A stretch of 64,000 nt of DNA from contig NZ_JAUQOP010000023.1 in assembly GCF_030580855.1 (NCBI RefSeq), forward strand, positions 27,777 through 91,776. The letters are read 5' to 3'. Below, in pieces: positions 26,995-35,218 of the stretch (within the stretch, counting starts at the first letter, position 1; each line of letters begins with the position of its first letter). The position numbers and the translations under genes are program-made. The notes below the pieces were generated by a model. The model saw only the letters and a program-made list of their open reading frames with translations. It ran no database searches and had not been told where the DNA came from. This DNA comes from Pseudomonas citrullilanati (GTDB lineage: Bacteria; Pseudomonadota; Gammaproteobacteria; Pseudomonadales; Pseudomonadaceae).

Positions 26995-27062
26995 CTCTGT
27001 GAAAACCACCCTCGGCTTGATCCGAACCCAGGTTCGGGGTCGCCCGCATGGTTTTCACAGAG
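26995..27062. repeat. 68-bp element with 14-bp perfect terminal inverted repeats
   Basis: CTCTGTGAAAACCA at 26995-27008 is repeated in inverted form as TGGTTTTCACAGAG at 27049-27062. The interior contains a second small palindrome (CCGAACC/GGTTCGG). It may be a terminator-like structure after the Sui1-like gene or a small miniature inverted-repeat element; no transposase gene is near. Confidence 0.6.
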
Positions 27063-27200
27063 CCTGTTCTGAACGGGTTTCTAAACTCATCGTTGGCAGC
27101 AGGGTCTACCCTGCTGACAGACAATTCGTCATTTTCACTCTCTAGACTGCCCCAGCCTCCGACCGGATGGTGCATTTTGACTTCTTTATAGGGGACTTCG

Positions 27201-29114
27201 ATGTCCGTACGACGCACACGCAAAGACGATGGCAGCCAATGGACAGTTGCGGACAGCCGCAGTGTTTATGGGATTCGCCATTGGGGGGCCGGGTATTTCG
27301 CGATCAATGACGCCGGTCGCGTCGAAGTCCGTCCGAACGGTCCCGGCAGCTCGCCCATCGACCTGTTCGAACAAGTCGAGCAACTGCGCCAGAGCGGCCT
27401 GTCGCTGCCTTTGCTGGTGCGTTTTCCCGACATCTTGCAAGACCGCGTGCGCCAGCTCACCGGTGCGTTCGACAGCAACATCGCGCGCCTGGAATACCAG
27501 AGCAAATACACCGCGCTCTACCCGATCAAGGTCAACCAGCAGGAGGCGGTGATCGAGAACATCATCGCCACCCAGAACGTCTCCATTGGCCTGGAAGCCG
27601 GTTCCAAGCCCGAGCTGCTGGCGGTGCTGGCGCTGGCGCCGAAGGGCGGGACCATTGTCTGCAACGGCTACAAGGACCGCGAGTTCATCCGCCTGGCGCT
27701 GATGGGCCAGAAGCTGGGCCACAACGTCTTTATCGTCATCGAGAAAGAGTCCGAAGTGGAGCTGGTGATCGAGGAAGCGGCGTCCCTCAAGGTCAAGCCG
27801 CAGGTCGGCCTGCGGGTGCGGCTGTCGTCCCTGGCGTCGAGCAAGTGGGCCGACACCGGTGGTGAGAAATCCAAGTTCGGCCTGTCGGCCGCGCAACTGC
27901 TGTCGGTGGTCGAGCGCTTCCGCGGGGCGGGCCTGGACCAGGGCATCCGCCTGCTGCACTTCCACATGGGTTCGCAGATCGCCAACCTGGCGGACTACCA
28001 GCATGGCTTCAAGGAAGCGATCCGTTACTACGGCGAGCTGCGCAACCTCGGCTTGCCGGTGGACCACATCGACGTCGGCGGTGGCCTGGGCGTGGACTAC
28101 GATGGTACGCACTCGCGCAACGCCAGTTCGATCAACTACGACATGGACGACTACGCCGGTGTCGTGGTCGGCATGCTCAAGGAATTCTGCGATGCCCAGG
28201 GTCTGCCGCATCCGCACATCTTTTCCGAAAGCGGGCGTTCGCTGACGGCCCACCACGCGATGCTGGTGGTGCAGGTGACCGACGTCGAGAAGCATAACGA
28301 CGACGTGCCGGTGATCGACAATAAGCTGGAACTGCCGGAGACCGTGCAATGGCTGGTCGACCTGCTGGGCCCGACCGACATCGAGATGGTCACCGAGACC
28401 TACTGGCGTGCCACCCACTACATGAGCGACGTGGCCGCGCAGTACGCCGACGGCAAGTTGACCCTGGCCGAAAAAGCCTTGGCCGAGCAGTGCTACTTCG
28501 CCGTCTGCCGGCGCCTGCACAACTCCTTGAAGGCGCGCCAGCGTTCCCACCGCCAGGTCCTGGACGAACTCAACGACAAGCTGGCCGACAAGTACATCTG
28601 CAACTTCTCGGTGTTCCAGAGCCTGCCGGACACCTGGGCCATCGGCCAGGTGCTGCCGATCCTGCCGTTGCATCGCCTCGACGAAGAGCCGATGCGCCGC
28701 GCCGTGCTGCAAGACCTGACCTGCGACTCCGACGGCAAGATCAAGCAGTACGTCGACGAGCAGAGCATCGAGACCAGCCTGCCGGTGCATGCCCTCAATC
28801 CGGGCGAGGACTACCTGCTGGGGATCTTCCTGGTGGGCGCCTACCAGGAAATCCTCGGCGACATGCACAACCTGTTCGGTGACACCGATTCGGTGAACAT
28901 CTACCAGAACGCCGACGGCAGCGTGTACCACGCCGGTATCGAGACCCACGACACCATCGAAGACATGCTGCGCTACGTGCACCTGTCGCCGGAGGAGTTG
29001 ATGACTCACTACCGCGACAAATGCGCCAGTGCCCGCATCAGCGCGACCGAACGCACCCAGTTCCTCGACGCCCTGCGCCTGGGCCTGACGCGTTCGTCTT
29101 ACCTGTCCTCCTGA
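27201..29114 (+). CDS. speA: Biosynthetic arginine decarboxylase
   Basis: SpeA is a PLP- and magnesium-dependent enzyme that converts arginine to agmatine for polyamine synthesis. At 637 residues it has the standard length. The N-terminus (YGIRHWGAGYFAIN) and the PLP-lysine motif YPIKVNQQ with Lys110 are typical. Further on are LRVRLSS, HFHMGSQIAN, VGGGLGVDYDG and the C-terminal substrate region with CDSDGKI. It stands alone on the plus strand after the Sui1-like gene, the order seen in P. aeruginosa. Confidence 0.97.
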   Translation: MSVRRTRKDDGSQWTVADSRSVYGIRHWGAGYFAINDAGRVEVRPNGPGSSPIDLFEQVEQLRQSGLSLPLLVRFPDILQDRVRQLTGAFDSNIARLEYQSKYTALYPIKVNQQEAVIENIIATQNVSIGLEAGSKPELLAVLALAPKGGTIVCNGYKDREFIRLALMGQKLGHNVFIVIEKESEVELVIEEAASLKVKPQVGLRVRLSSLASSKWADTGGEKSKFGLSAAQLLSVVERFRGAGLDQGIRLLHFHMGSQIANLADYQHGFKEAIRYYGELRNLGLPVDHIDVGGGLGVDYDGTHSRNASSINYDMDDYAGVVVGMLKEFCDAQGLPHPHIFSESGRSLTAHHAMLVVQVTDVEKHNDDVPVIDNKLELPETVQWLVDLLGPTDIEMVTETYWRATHYMSDVAAQYADGKLTLAEKALAEQCYFAVCRRLHNSLKARQRSHRQVLDELNDKLADKYICNFSVFQSLPDTWAIGQVLPILPLHRLDEEPMRRAVLQDLTCDSDGKIKQYVDEQSIETSLPVHALNPGEDYLLGIFLVGAYQEILGDMHNLFGDTDSVNIYQNADGSVYHAGIETHDTIEDMLRYVHLSPEELMTHYRDKCASARISATERTQFLDALRLGLTRSSYLSS

Positions 29115-29124
29115 TGAGCCCGCC

Positions 29125-29146
29125 GCCCCCTGCAACCAGGGGGCGC
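29125..29146 (+). terminator. Hairpin after speA
   Basis: An inverted repeat with the arms GCCCCCT and AGGGGGC and a 6-base loop lies ten bases beyond the speA stop. No clear T-run follows. The rest of the 296-base gap up to the VgrG gene shows no gene. Confidence 0.5.
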
Positions 29147-29410
29147 TTGAGGCTGGCCACGGCAGCTGTTCTGTTAAGCAATCAGCATTGCCCTCCAGTT
29201 CTGTCAGAAACGACTGCGCAAATCGCAGGTTTTTTCCGGCAGTCCTGAAGGGCATTTTTCTTTGTGTTGTTGTTATTTCCACACATTGAGTCGCATAACC
29301 GGCGCAGTCCTAATTTCGTGTAGTCCCTTTCCTAACTTGTACTTCGGCCCTCTACTCGGCCATGGCTCTCGGCGAGAATCCCCGGCCGCCCCTCCTGTAG
29401 AGAAACGCCG

Positions 29411-30727
29411 ATGTCCGATCCAGCCAGCGAGCCAGCCTTTCGTCTGGAGATAGCCGGTCTGCCCGAACCCTTGGTCGTCGTGGCCTTCACGGGCAGCGAA
29501 GCCGTCAGCGAACCGTTCGCCTATGAGGCGCAGTTGTCGCTCCCCGATGCCCCCCTGGACCTGGCCGGCCTGCTCTATCGCAGCGTCTGGTTGAGCTTCG
29601 GTGCCCCGGGCCGGGGCATTCATGGGCAGTTGCACGAACTGGTCGAGCAGCCGCCAGGCGCCGGGTGCCGGGTGCGCATCGGCCCGAAGCTGGCCTGCCT
29701 GGCGCAGCGCTTCAGCCAGCGGGTGTTCAGCGCTCGCTCGGTGCCGCAGATCCTGCGCCAGGTGCTCCGGGAGCATGGCATCGACGGCCGGCACCTGTGC
29801 CTGGACTTGATCGGCGATTACCCCGCGCAGGATTTCTGCACCCAGTACCGGGAGTCGGACCTGCAGTTTCTCCAGCGGCTGTGCGCACAGGCCGGTATCC
29901 ACTTTCATTTCGAGCACTCCCGGGACGGGCACTGCCTGGTGTTCAGCGACAGCCCCGGCGGGTTCCCCCCGGTGGGCGAGGCGGTTTACGGCGACCACCG
30001 GCCTGCACCCGGCGTGCGGGCCTTCAGTGTGCAAAGCACGCTGCCGGGCACGCCGGTCGCCCGCGGGCGCAGCGACCTGAAGCACCTGCACGTGGGCCGG
30101 GTGCTGGCGCTGACGGCCCATCCCCTGGAGGACTGGAACCGACGCTGGCTGCTGGTGGGCGTCGAGCATCGCGGCCAGGCGGGGGTGTATGGCAACCAAT
30201 TCAAGGCCATGCCCCAGGACGTACCGTCGGTGGCGACCCGGCTGGCGACCAGGCCGCGCATGGCGAGCCGGCAGCGGGGTTGGGTCGTGGCGGTGGATGA
30301 GCCGGCCATGGCGGCGGCGGGACGAGTGGCGGTGCAGTTCGACTGGGTCTATCAGGGCGAGGGCGCCCGCCCCAGTCATTGCTGGTTGCCGTTGGCACCC
30401 GAATTGGCGGCGGGGGCACAGGCCTTGCGCGAGGGCACCGAGGTGCTGGTGAGTTTCATCGAGGGCGATCCGGACCGGCCGTTGATCAGTGCTTTTCTTG
30501 AGGTGCCCGGGCCGTCGGATTCGCCAGATGAATCCGCGACACGCCCGGCCAGCCTCGACACACCGGTGCCATCGCAAGCCGACCCGATGCTCCTGTCGGC
30601 GATCCGCAACGCCGAGCCGCTGGTGTTGTTGTGCCTGTTGCCCGGCGGCGGGAGTTTCAGCCATTGCGCCGAGGCGCTATGTACCTGCCGGTTGCTCACC
30701 CTGCCCGGCGCGGGCCTTGCGCCGTGA
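29411..30727 (+). CDS. Short VgrG-like type VI secretion spike protein
   Basis: A 438-residue VgrG-family protein. Residues about 8-290 match the gp27-like hub (FRLEIAGL start, QYRESDLQFLQRLCAQAGIHFHFEH, typical of VgrG). Residues about 290-375 match the OB-fold (RVAVQFDW, then HCWLPLAP and EVLVSFIEGDPDRPLISAF). The protein ends about 65 residues later, without the long gp5-like beta-helix found in most VgrGs of 600 residues or more. The next gene overlaps by four bases (GTGA) and encodes a DUF4123 adaptor. No other type VI genes lie in the window, so this is an orphan VgrG that would depend on a main cluster elsewhere. Confidence 0.88.
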   Translation: MSDPASEPAFRLEIAGLPEPLVVVAFTGSEAVSEPFAYEAQLSLPDAPLDLAGLLYRSVWLSFGAPGRGIHGQLHELVEQPPGAGCRVRIGPKLACLAQRFSQRVFSARSVPQILRQVLREHGIDGRHLCLDLIGDYPAQDFCTQYRESDLQFLQRLCAQAGIHFHFEHSRDGHCLVFSDSPGGFPPVGEAVYGDHRPAPGVRAFSVQSTLPGTPVARGRSDLKHLHVGRVLALTAHPLEDWNRRWLLVGVEHRGQAGVYGNQFKAMPQDVPSVATRLATRPRMASRQRGWVVAVDEPAMAAAGRVAVQFDWVYQGEGARPSHCWLPLAPELAAGAQALREGTEVLVSFIEGDPDRPLISAFLEVPGPSDSPDESATRPASLDTPVPSQADPMLLSAIRNAEPLVLLCLLPGGGSFSHCAEALCTCRLLTLPGAGLAP

Positions 30728-31515
30728 GCGGCGGCGTCCCGGCCGGGCCCCATTGGTTGCTGCTCGACGTTCCCGGTGCGCCCGGCGTGGCGCGGCGCCT
30801 GCAGGAACAGTTCGCGCAGGTCCCGGCCCGGGTGCTGTTCGACGACACCGAGTTGCGCGGGCTGCGGGAGCACAGCCCGCTGTTGCTGGACCTGCGGCAA
30901 TCCGCTGCGTTGGTCAGCCTCTGTCATCTGGACCCGCGTGCCTGGCCAGGCCTGTTGTTGATCAGTCCGGCGCCCGCCGAACAACTGCTGGCGCATCTGC
31001 GGCGGATGCTGACGGTGACCTTGGGCCTGCACCACAAGGCCCTGCTGAACTACTACAACCCCCACACCGCCAGCTATTTCTTCGACGGTTGCGACCCGCA
31101 GGAGCTCAGCACCTGGCTGGGCCCGATCAACCTCGTGCGCTGGTTCGGTGGCACCTGGGCCGACCGCGCCATTGGCAGCCAGGGGTGGCAGCAGTTGATC
31201 AATCCCGGGGTGCCGGTGGCGGCGCTGGAGAACGAACACAGCCTCAGTGAGCGACAGCAGCGCCAACTCCAGCAATGCCTGCTGGAGCGACATGCCTGGC
31301 GCTGGTCATGTTCCGTCGAGCGCGATTACCAGGTGCTCTGGAAGAGTCTGCAGGAGGGGCTGGCGCTGGGATTCACCGAGCAGGCGCTACTCGATGACTG
31401 GTTGTGGCTGCGCTTGCAACACCCCAGCGCCCGGCCAGTGCCGAGGGCGGCGGGTGGTTCGCCCCGCGACTACCTCGATCAGTTGCGCCGGTCATGGCAG
31501 GGCGATCCGGGGTGA
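30724..31515 (+). CDS. DUF4123 family VgrG adaptor protein
   Basis: A 263-residue protein starting at a GTG that overlaps the VgrG stop, which implies translational coupling. The sequence has the character of DUF4123 proteins (Tap/Tec adaptors), which hold an effector on a VgrG tip: an N-terminal WLLLDVPG start, a central hydrophobic strand pattern ending in LLLISPAP, a KALLNYYNPHTASYFFDG stretch and a C-terminal helical part with ERDYQVLWKSLQEGLALGF. In most loci the effector gene follows directly; here the next gene is a convergent MATE pump, so the cargo is missing or encoded elsewhere. Confidence 0.8.
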   Translation: MSGGVPAGPHWLLLDVPGAPGVARRLQEQFAQVPARVLFDDTELRGLREHSPLLLDLRQSAALVSLCHLDPRAWPGLLLISPAPAEQLLAHLRRMLTVTLGLHHKALLNYYNPHTASYFFDGCDPQELSTWLGPINLVRWFGGTWADRAIGSQGWQQLINPGVPVAALENEHSLSERQQRQLQQCLLERHAWRWSCSVERDYQVLWKSLQEGLALGFTEQALLDDWLWLRLQHPSARPVPRAAGGSPRDYLDQLRRSWQGDPG

Positions 31516-31519
31516 GGCG

Positions 31520-32869
31520 TCATTGGCCGGGGTGGCCGAGCCAGCGGTCATGCCGCTGCAACCGCCAGGCGATGGCCCCCAGGGTCAGGCTGCGCAAGGC
31601 CATGAACAACAGGAACGTGATCCACAGCCCATGGTTGCCCAGCCCTTGCAACGCCCAGGCGATGGGCAGCACCAGCAGCAAGGTCAGCAGCATGCCATTG
31701 CGCATCTCCCGGGCGCGGGTGGCACCGATGAACAGGCCGTCCAGCACGTAGCTCCAGACCGCGATCAGCGGCAGTGCCGCCAGGTAAGGCAGGTAGCGGT
31801 CGGCGGTGTCGCGCACGTCGGGAATGTCGGTTTGCATCGCGATGAACAGGTGGCCGGCGAGCAGGAACAGCAGCGCAAACCCTACGCTGGCGATCAATGA
31901 CCAGCCGCAGGCCACCACCAGCGAGCGGCGCAGGGCGAGGCGATCGCGGGCGCCGATGGCATGCCCGCACAGGGCTTCGACCGCATGGGCGAGGCCGTCC
32001 AGGGCATGGGCGGTCAGCAGCAGCCCATTGAGCAGCAGGGCGTTGGCGGCCACTGTCGCATCCCCCAGGCGTGCGCCCTGTACGGTGATCATGAAGAACA
32101 CCGCTTGCAGCGCCAGGCTGCGAATGAAGATGTCCCGGTTTACCGCCAGCAGCGGGCGCCAGTTCCGCCATCGTCCCAACGCCGCCCAAGCCACGTGCCC
32201 CGGCCAGGCCCGCAGCATCCCCCGCGCCAGCGCCAGGCCGACCAGGGCGCCGGTCCACTCGGCAACGACCGAGGCCCGGGCCGAGCCGGCCACGCCCCAG
32301 TCCAGGCCGATCACGAACCACAGGTTCAGGGCGATGTTCACCAGGTTGGTCACCAGCAGGATCGCCAGCGGCGCCCGGGCATTCTGGGCACCGAGAAACC
32401 AGCCGACCAATGCGTAGCTGGCCAGCGCCGCCGGCAGGCCGAAGAGCCGGGTGTGGAAGAAATCGCGGGTCAATTGGTCGAGTTCGGCCGACGGCTGCAT
32501 GAAGTGCAACGCCACGCCGCTCAATGGCACGCCGACAGCGCCCAGCACCACCGCCAGCCCCATCGCCAGCAACAGGCCCTGCACCAACACTTGCCGCAAC
32601 GCCGCGCCGTCGCCCCGTCCGGCGGCCAGGGCGGCGAACCCGGTGGAGCCCATGCGCAGGAAACCCATGGCCCAGGCCAGCACCGTGTACAAACTCGCCC
32701 CGACCGCCACCGCGCCCAACTGATGGGCATGGGGCAAATGGCCGATGACCGTACTGTCCACCAACGCCACCAGGGGCACGGAAATATTCGAGAGAATCAT
32801 CGGCGCCGCCAGCGCCCAGACCCGGCGATGGGTGAGGCGGTCGCGCCAGTCGGTGATCAGGTTGGACAT
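31520..32869 (-). CDS. MATE family efflux transporter, DinF-like
   Basis: A 449-residue integral membrane protein with about 12 hydrophobic segments. The motifs LAAPMILSNISVPLVALVDSTVIGHL at the start and GSTGFAALAAGRGD are typical of DinF-type MATE transporters, which export organic compounds using cation gradients. The ATG at 32869 is preceded by AAGGAG, while the longer open frame upstream reads through intergenic repeats. It is convergent with the DUF4123 gene, with only four bases between the stops. Substrate unknown. Confidence 0.9.
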   Translation of the reverse strand: MSNLITDWRDRLTHRRVWALAAPMILSNISVPLVALVDSTVIGHLPHAHQLGAVAVGASLYTVLAWAMGFLRMGSTGFAALAAGRGDGAALRQVLVQGLLLAMGLAVVLGAVGVPLSGVALHFMQPSAELDQLTRDFFHTRLFGLPAALASYALVGWFLGAQNARAPLAILLVTNLVNIALNLWFVIGLDWGVAGSARASVVAEWTGALVGLALARGMLRAWPGHVAWAALGRWRNWRPLLAVNRDIFIRSLALQAVFFMITVQGARLGDATVAANALLLNGLLLTAHALDGLAHAVEALCGHAIGARDRLALRRSLVVACGWSLIASVGFALLFLLAGHLFIAMQTDIPDVRDTADRYLPYLAALPLIAVWSYVLDGLFIGATRAREMRNGMLLTLLLVLPIAWALQGLGNHGLWITFLLFMALRSLTLGAIAWRLQRHDRWLGHPGQ

Positions 32870-32911
32870 GCGGGCTCCTTGGTGGAGCGCGATTGTAGCG
32901 GGTTCTTGCCT

Positions 32912-32945
32912 GCTCGTTTCCCACGCCGGAGCGTGGGAAACGAGC
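32912..32945. repeat. Perfect 15-bp hairpin GCTCGTTTCCCACGC / GCGTGGGAAACGAGC
   Basis: A 34-base palindrome with a 4-base loop upstream of the MATE gene and next to a REP doublet. It has no T-run, so a repeat-family element is more likely than a terminator. Confidence 0.7.
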
Positions 32946-32953
32946 AAAATTCT

Positions 32954-33039
32954 GTGGGAGCAAGGCTTGCCCGCGATAAAGACGGTGCAGTCTTCAAGGG
33001 AACCGAGGCGCCTGTATCGCGAGCAAGCTTTGCTCCCAC
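32954..33039. repeat. REP doublet (REPIN) upstream of the MATE gene
   Basis: Inverted arms GTGGGAGCAAGGCTTGCCCG and GCGAGCAAGCTTTGCTCCCAC; the two arms belong to slightly different REP subtypes. Confidence 0.85.
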
Positions 33040-33050
33040 GGCGCCGGGCG

Positions 33051-33344
33051 TCAGTGAATAATCCAACTCAACAACCACAACCCCAGTATCAGCCAGATGA
33101 TCCCCATGACAATCGAGGCCCGCATGAAGGCGCGGATCGCCGAGTACAGCATCAGCAACCCGACGATCAGCGCGATGATGCTGATGATCGAGGTGTCCAT
33201 GCCCAAGGTGCGCGCCAGGCCGTCGACGAAGTTGCCGCCGGCGTTGGCCAGGGTGTTGAACAGGCCGCTGAGCAGGTCGACGATGAAGCGGATCACCGAA
33301 CCGAGCGCTTGGCCGAGCCATTCGAAAAAGCTTTCTACCTGCAT
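33051..33344 (-). CDS. Small hydrophobic membrane protein
   Basis: A 97-residue protein (start MQVESFFEWLG at 33344). Two to three hydrophobic helices are visible (GSVIRFIVDLLSGLFNTL, SIISIIALIVGLLMLY, IVMGIIWLILGLWLL). I do not recognise the family and suggest no function. The open frame continues upstream antisense to the MazG-like gene, but the coding-like hydrophobic pattern begins at this ATG. Neighbours on the other strand are unrelated. Confidence 0.65.
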   Translation of the reverse strand: MQVESFFEWLGQALGSVIRFIVDLLSGLFNTLANAGGNFVDGLARTLGMDTSIISIIALIVGLLMLYSAIRAFMRASIVMGIIWLILGLWLLSWIIH

Positions 33345-33503
33345 GTGTGCATCCTGATTGAGGGGAACCGGGTTGGGGTTGCGTCTGATTGTAGGAGCTG
33401 CTGGCGTCACGATGGTTCGATTATGGGGCAAATCGCCACGCACCCCGAGAGGCTTGCCTTCGCCGGTCATCCCCCCGAAGCTATGCCCATTCAGGAGAGC
33501 CCG

Positions 33504-33809
33504 ATGAACCTTGTTGAACTGACCGAACGCCTGCACGCCATTCGTGACCGTAACGATTGGCGGTGCTTCCACAGCCCGAAGAACCTTGCCATGGCCGCCA
33601 GCGTGGAGATGGCCGAGCTGGTCGAGATCTTCCAGTGGCTGACCGAGGACCAGTCGCGCCAGTTGCCGGCGGACAAGCTGGCCCATGCCGGGCAGGAAGT
33701 CGGTGACATCGTCCTGTACCTGTTGCTGCTGTGCAGTGAATTGGGCCTGGACATGGACGCCGTGGTGCGCAGCAAGCTGGCCGACAGCGAACGGCGGTTC
33801 GGCCAATGA
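33504..33809 (+). CDS. MazG-like nucleotide pyrophosphohydrolase
   Basis: A 101-residue all-alpha enzyme of the MazG/dCTPase type that should hydrolyse nucleoside triphosphates to monophosphates. The metal-binding pattern is present: EMAELVEIF (E-x2-E) followed by EVGDIVLYL (E-x2-D). AGGAG lies six bases before the ATG at 33504, which I chose over an upstream ATG at 33484. Its stop overlaps the cmoM start (ATGA), so the two are coupled. Substrate unknown. Confidence 0.85.
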   Translation: MNLVELTERLHAIRDRNDWRCFHSPKNLAMAASVEMAELVEIFQWLTEDQSRQLPADKLAHAGQEVGDIVLYLLLLCSELGLDMDAVVRSKLADSERRFGQ

Positions 33810-34555
33810 GCGACCGTCATTTCGATCAACTGGCGACGCGTTTCGCCGAAAAGATCTACGGTGGAGCCAAGGGCGCGATTCGCCTGGCGGTGCTTCAGGC
33901 CGATCTGCTGGAAAGCCTGCCGGACCGCCCGCTACGGGTGCTGGATATCGGCGCGGGCCTGGGGCATATGTCGCTGTGGCTGGCCGAACGTGGCCACCAG
34001 GTCACCCTGGCCGAGCCGGCCGAACCGATGCTCGAAGGCGCTCGCCAGCGGTTTGCCGAGGCGGGGCGGGAGGCGACGTTCATCCAGGCGCCGTGGCAGG
34101 CGCTGCTCGGCCAGCTCACCGAACCCTATGACCTGGTGCTGTGTCACGCCGTGCTCGAATGGCTGGCCGAGCCCCACGCCATCCTGCCGGTGCTGCATCA
34201 ACTCACGGCGCCGGACGGCTGGCTGTCCCTGGCCTTCTACAACCGCGACGCGCTGGTCTATCGCAACCTGCTCAAGGGGCATTTCCGCAAGCTGCGCAAA
34301 AATGACATGGCTGGCGAAAAACAGAGCCTGACACCGCAACAGCCTCTTGATCCGCGCGCGTTGGCGGCGCAACTTGAAGGCCTGTGGCAGGTCGAAAACC
34401 AGAGTGGCGTGCGGGTTTTCCATGACTACATGCCCGCGGAGTTCCAAGGGCGCGTGGCGCTTGATCAGTTGCTGGAAATGGAGCTGGCCCACCGGCGCCA
34501 CCCCGCGTTTGCAGGGTTGGGACGTTATCTGCACTGGATCTGCCGTCCGCGCTGA
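33806..34555 (+). CDS. cmoM: tRNA 5-carboxymethoxyuridine methyltransferase
   Basis: CmoM methylates 5-carboxymethoxyuridine at the tRNA wobble position to the methyl ester, using SAM. The 249-residue protein resembles E. coli CmoM along its length: start DRHFDQLATRFAEKIYGGAKG, SAM motif VLDIGAGLGHMS (about 44-55), FCHAVLEW-like motif (LCHAVLEWLAEP), AFYNRDALVYRNLL, GVRVFHDYMP and the C-terminal LGRYLH. It overlaps the MazG-like gene by four bases. Confidence 0.92.
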   Translation: MSDRHFDQLATRFAEKIYGGAKGAIRLAVLQADLLESLPDRPLRVLDIGAGLGHMSLWLAERGHQVTLAEPAEPMLEGARQRFAEAGREATFIQAPWQALLGQLTEPYDLVLCHAVLEWLAEPHAILPVLHQLTAPDGWLSLAFYNRDALVYRNLLKGHFRKLRKNDMAGEKQSLTPQQPLDPRALAAQLEGLWQVENQSGVRVFHDYMPAEFQGRVALDQLLEMELAHRRHPAFAGLGRYLHWICRPR

Positions 34556-34577
34556 TCGAGAGGCACTGGAGAGCAAC

Positions 34578-35198
34578 ATGAAAGGTCGTTCAGGGGTGTT
34601 GGTGCTGTGCCTGGGGCTGGCGGCCTGCCAGGGCAGCAACCCGTATGTCGCCACGTCCAACCCGCTGCCGCCGGCGCCACCGGAAGCGGCCCAGGTGTTC
34701 GATCGCAGTGCGTACCCCGCGCCGCCCCGGGACTACGGTCGTTATCGCAGTTGGGCCTGGCTCGACGGGCGAATGCCGCCGGGAACCGCGTGGGCGGATT
34801 CGGCCCAGGTGGCCGAAGCGGTGAGTAACGCGCTGGACCAGCGCGGCCTGCGTCCATTGCATGACAATCGGCCGGCCGACCTGTTCGTCAGCGCCGACCT
34901 GCGCCTGGAAACCCGGCTGCGCCAGGTGCGCGATGACTACGACACCGGCTACTACGGCGGCTACAACCGCTATGGCCCCGGGTACGGCCCTGGTTATGGC
35001 ATGTATCACACGGTGCCGGTGGTGCGCACGTATCAGGAGCAGGTCGTGGTCGTGCGCGTCGAGCTGTTCGACGCACGCAATCGCCAGCCGGTCTGGAGCG
35101 CCAGCGCCGAAACCCGTCAGCGTGAAAGCCAGGGTGCACGCACGGATGCCATTCGCGAAGCGGTGGAGAAAGCCCTGTCGGCTTACCCACCCAGTTGA
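34578..35198 (+). CDS. DUF4136-type lipoprotein (first copy)
   Basis: A 206-residue lipoprotein with a type II signal peptide ending in a lipobox LAAC near residue 17. The mature part has the pattern of DUF4136 proteins: an YRSWAWLDG start, NALDQRGLRP, a glycine/tyrosine-rich loop (about 120-140) and the ending AVEKALSAYPPS. Likely anchored in the outer membrane; function unknown. It is related to the next gene, 20 bases downstream, so the pair appears to be a tandem duplication. Confidence 0.82.
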   Translation: MKGRSGVLVLCLGLAACQGSNPYVATSNPLPPAPPEAAQVFDRSAYPAPPRDYGRYRSWAWLDGRMPPGTAWADSAQVAEAVSNALDQRGLRPLHDNRPADLFVSADLRLETRLRQVRDDYDTGYYGGYNRYGPGYGPGYGMYHTVPVVRTYQEQVVVVRVELFDARNRQPVWSASAETRQRESQGARTDAIREAVEKALSAYPPS

Positions 35199-35218
35199 TC
35201 CTGCAACGGAGAAAAGCC

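Noticed and set aside
27186..29282. A 698-codon open frame antisense to speA
   Set aside because: It is a shadow of a GC-rich gene; the translation is low-complexity (rich in His, Gln, Val, Arg) and the sense strand encodes full-length SpeA.
29150..29410. Small plus-strand open frames between speA and the VgrG gene
   Set aside because: One overlaps the end of speA and the other the VgrG start; neither has a recognisable product or start signal.
29273..30664. A 463-codon minus-strand open frame antisense to the VgrG gene
   Set aside because: No recognisable domain, and the sense strand gives a clear VgrG with a coupled adaptor. I therefore did not count it as the missing effector.
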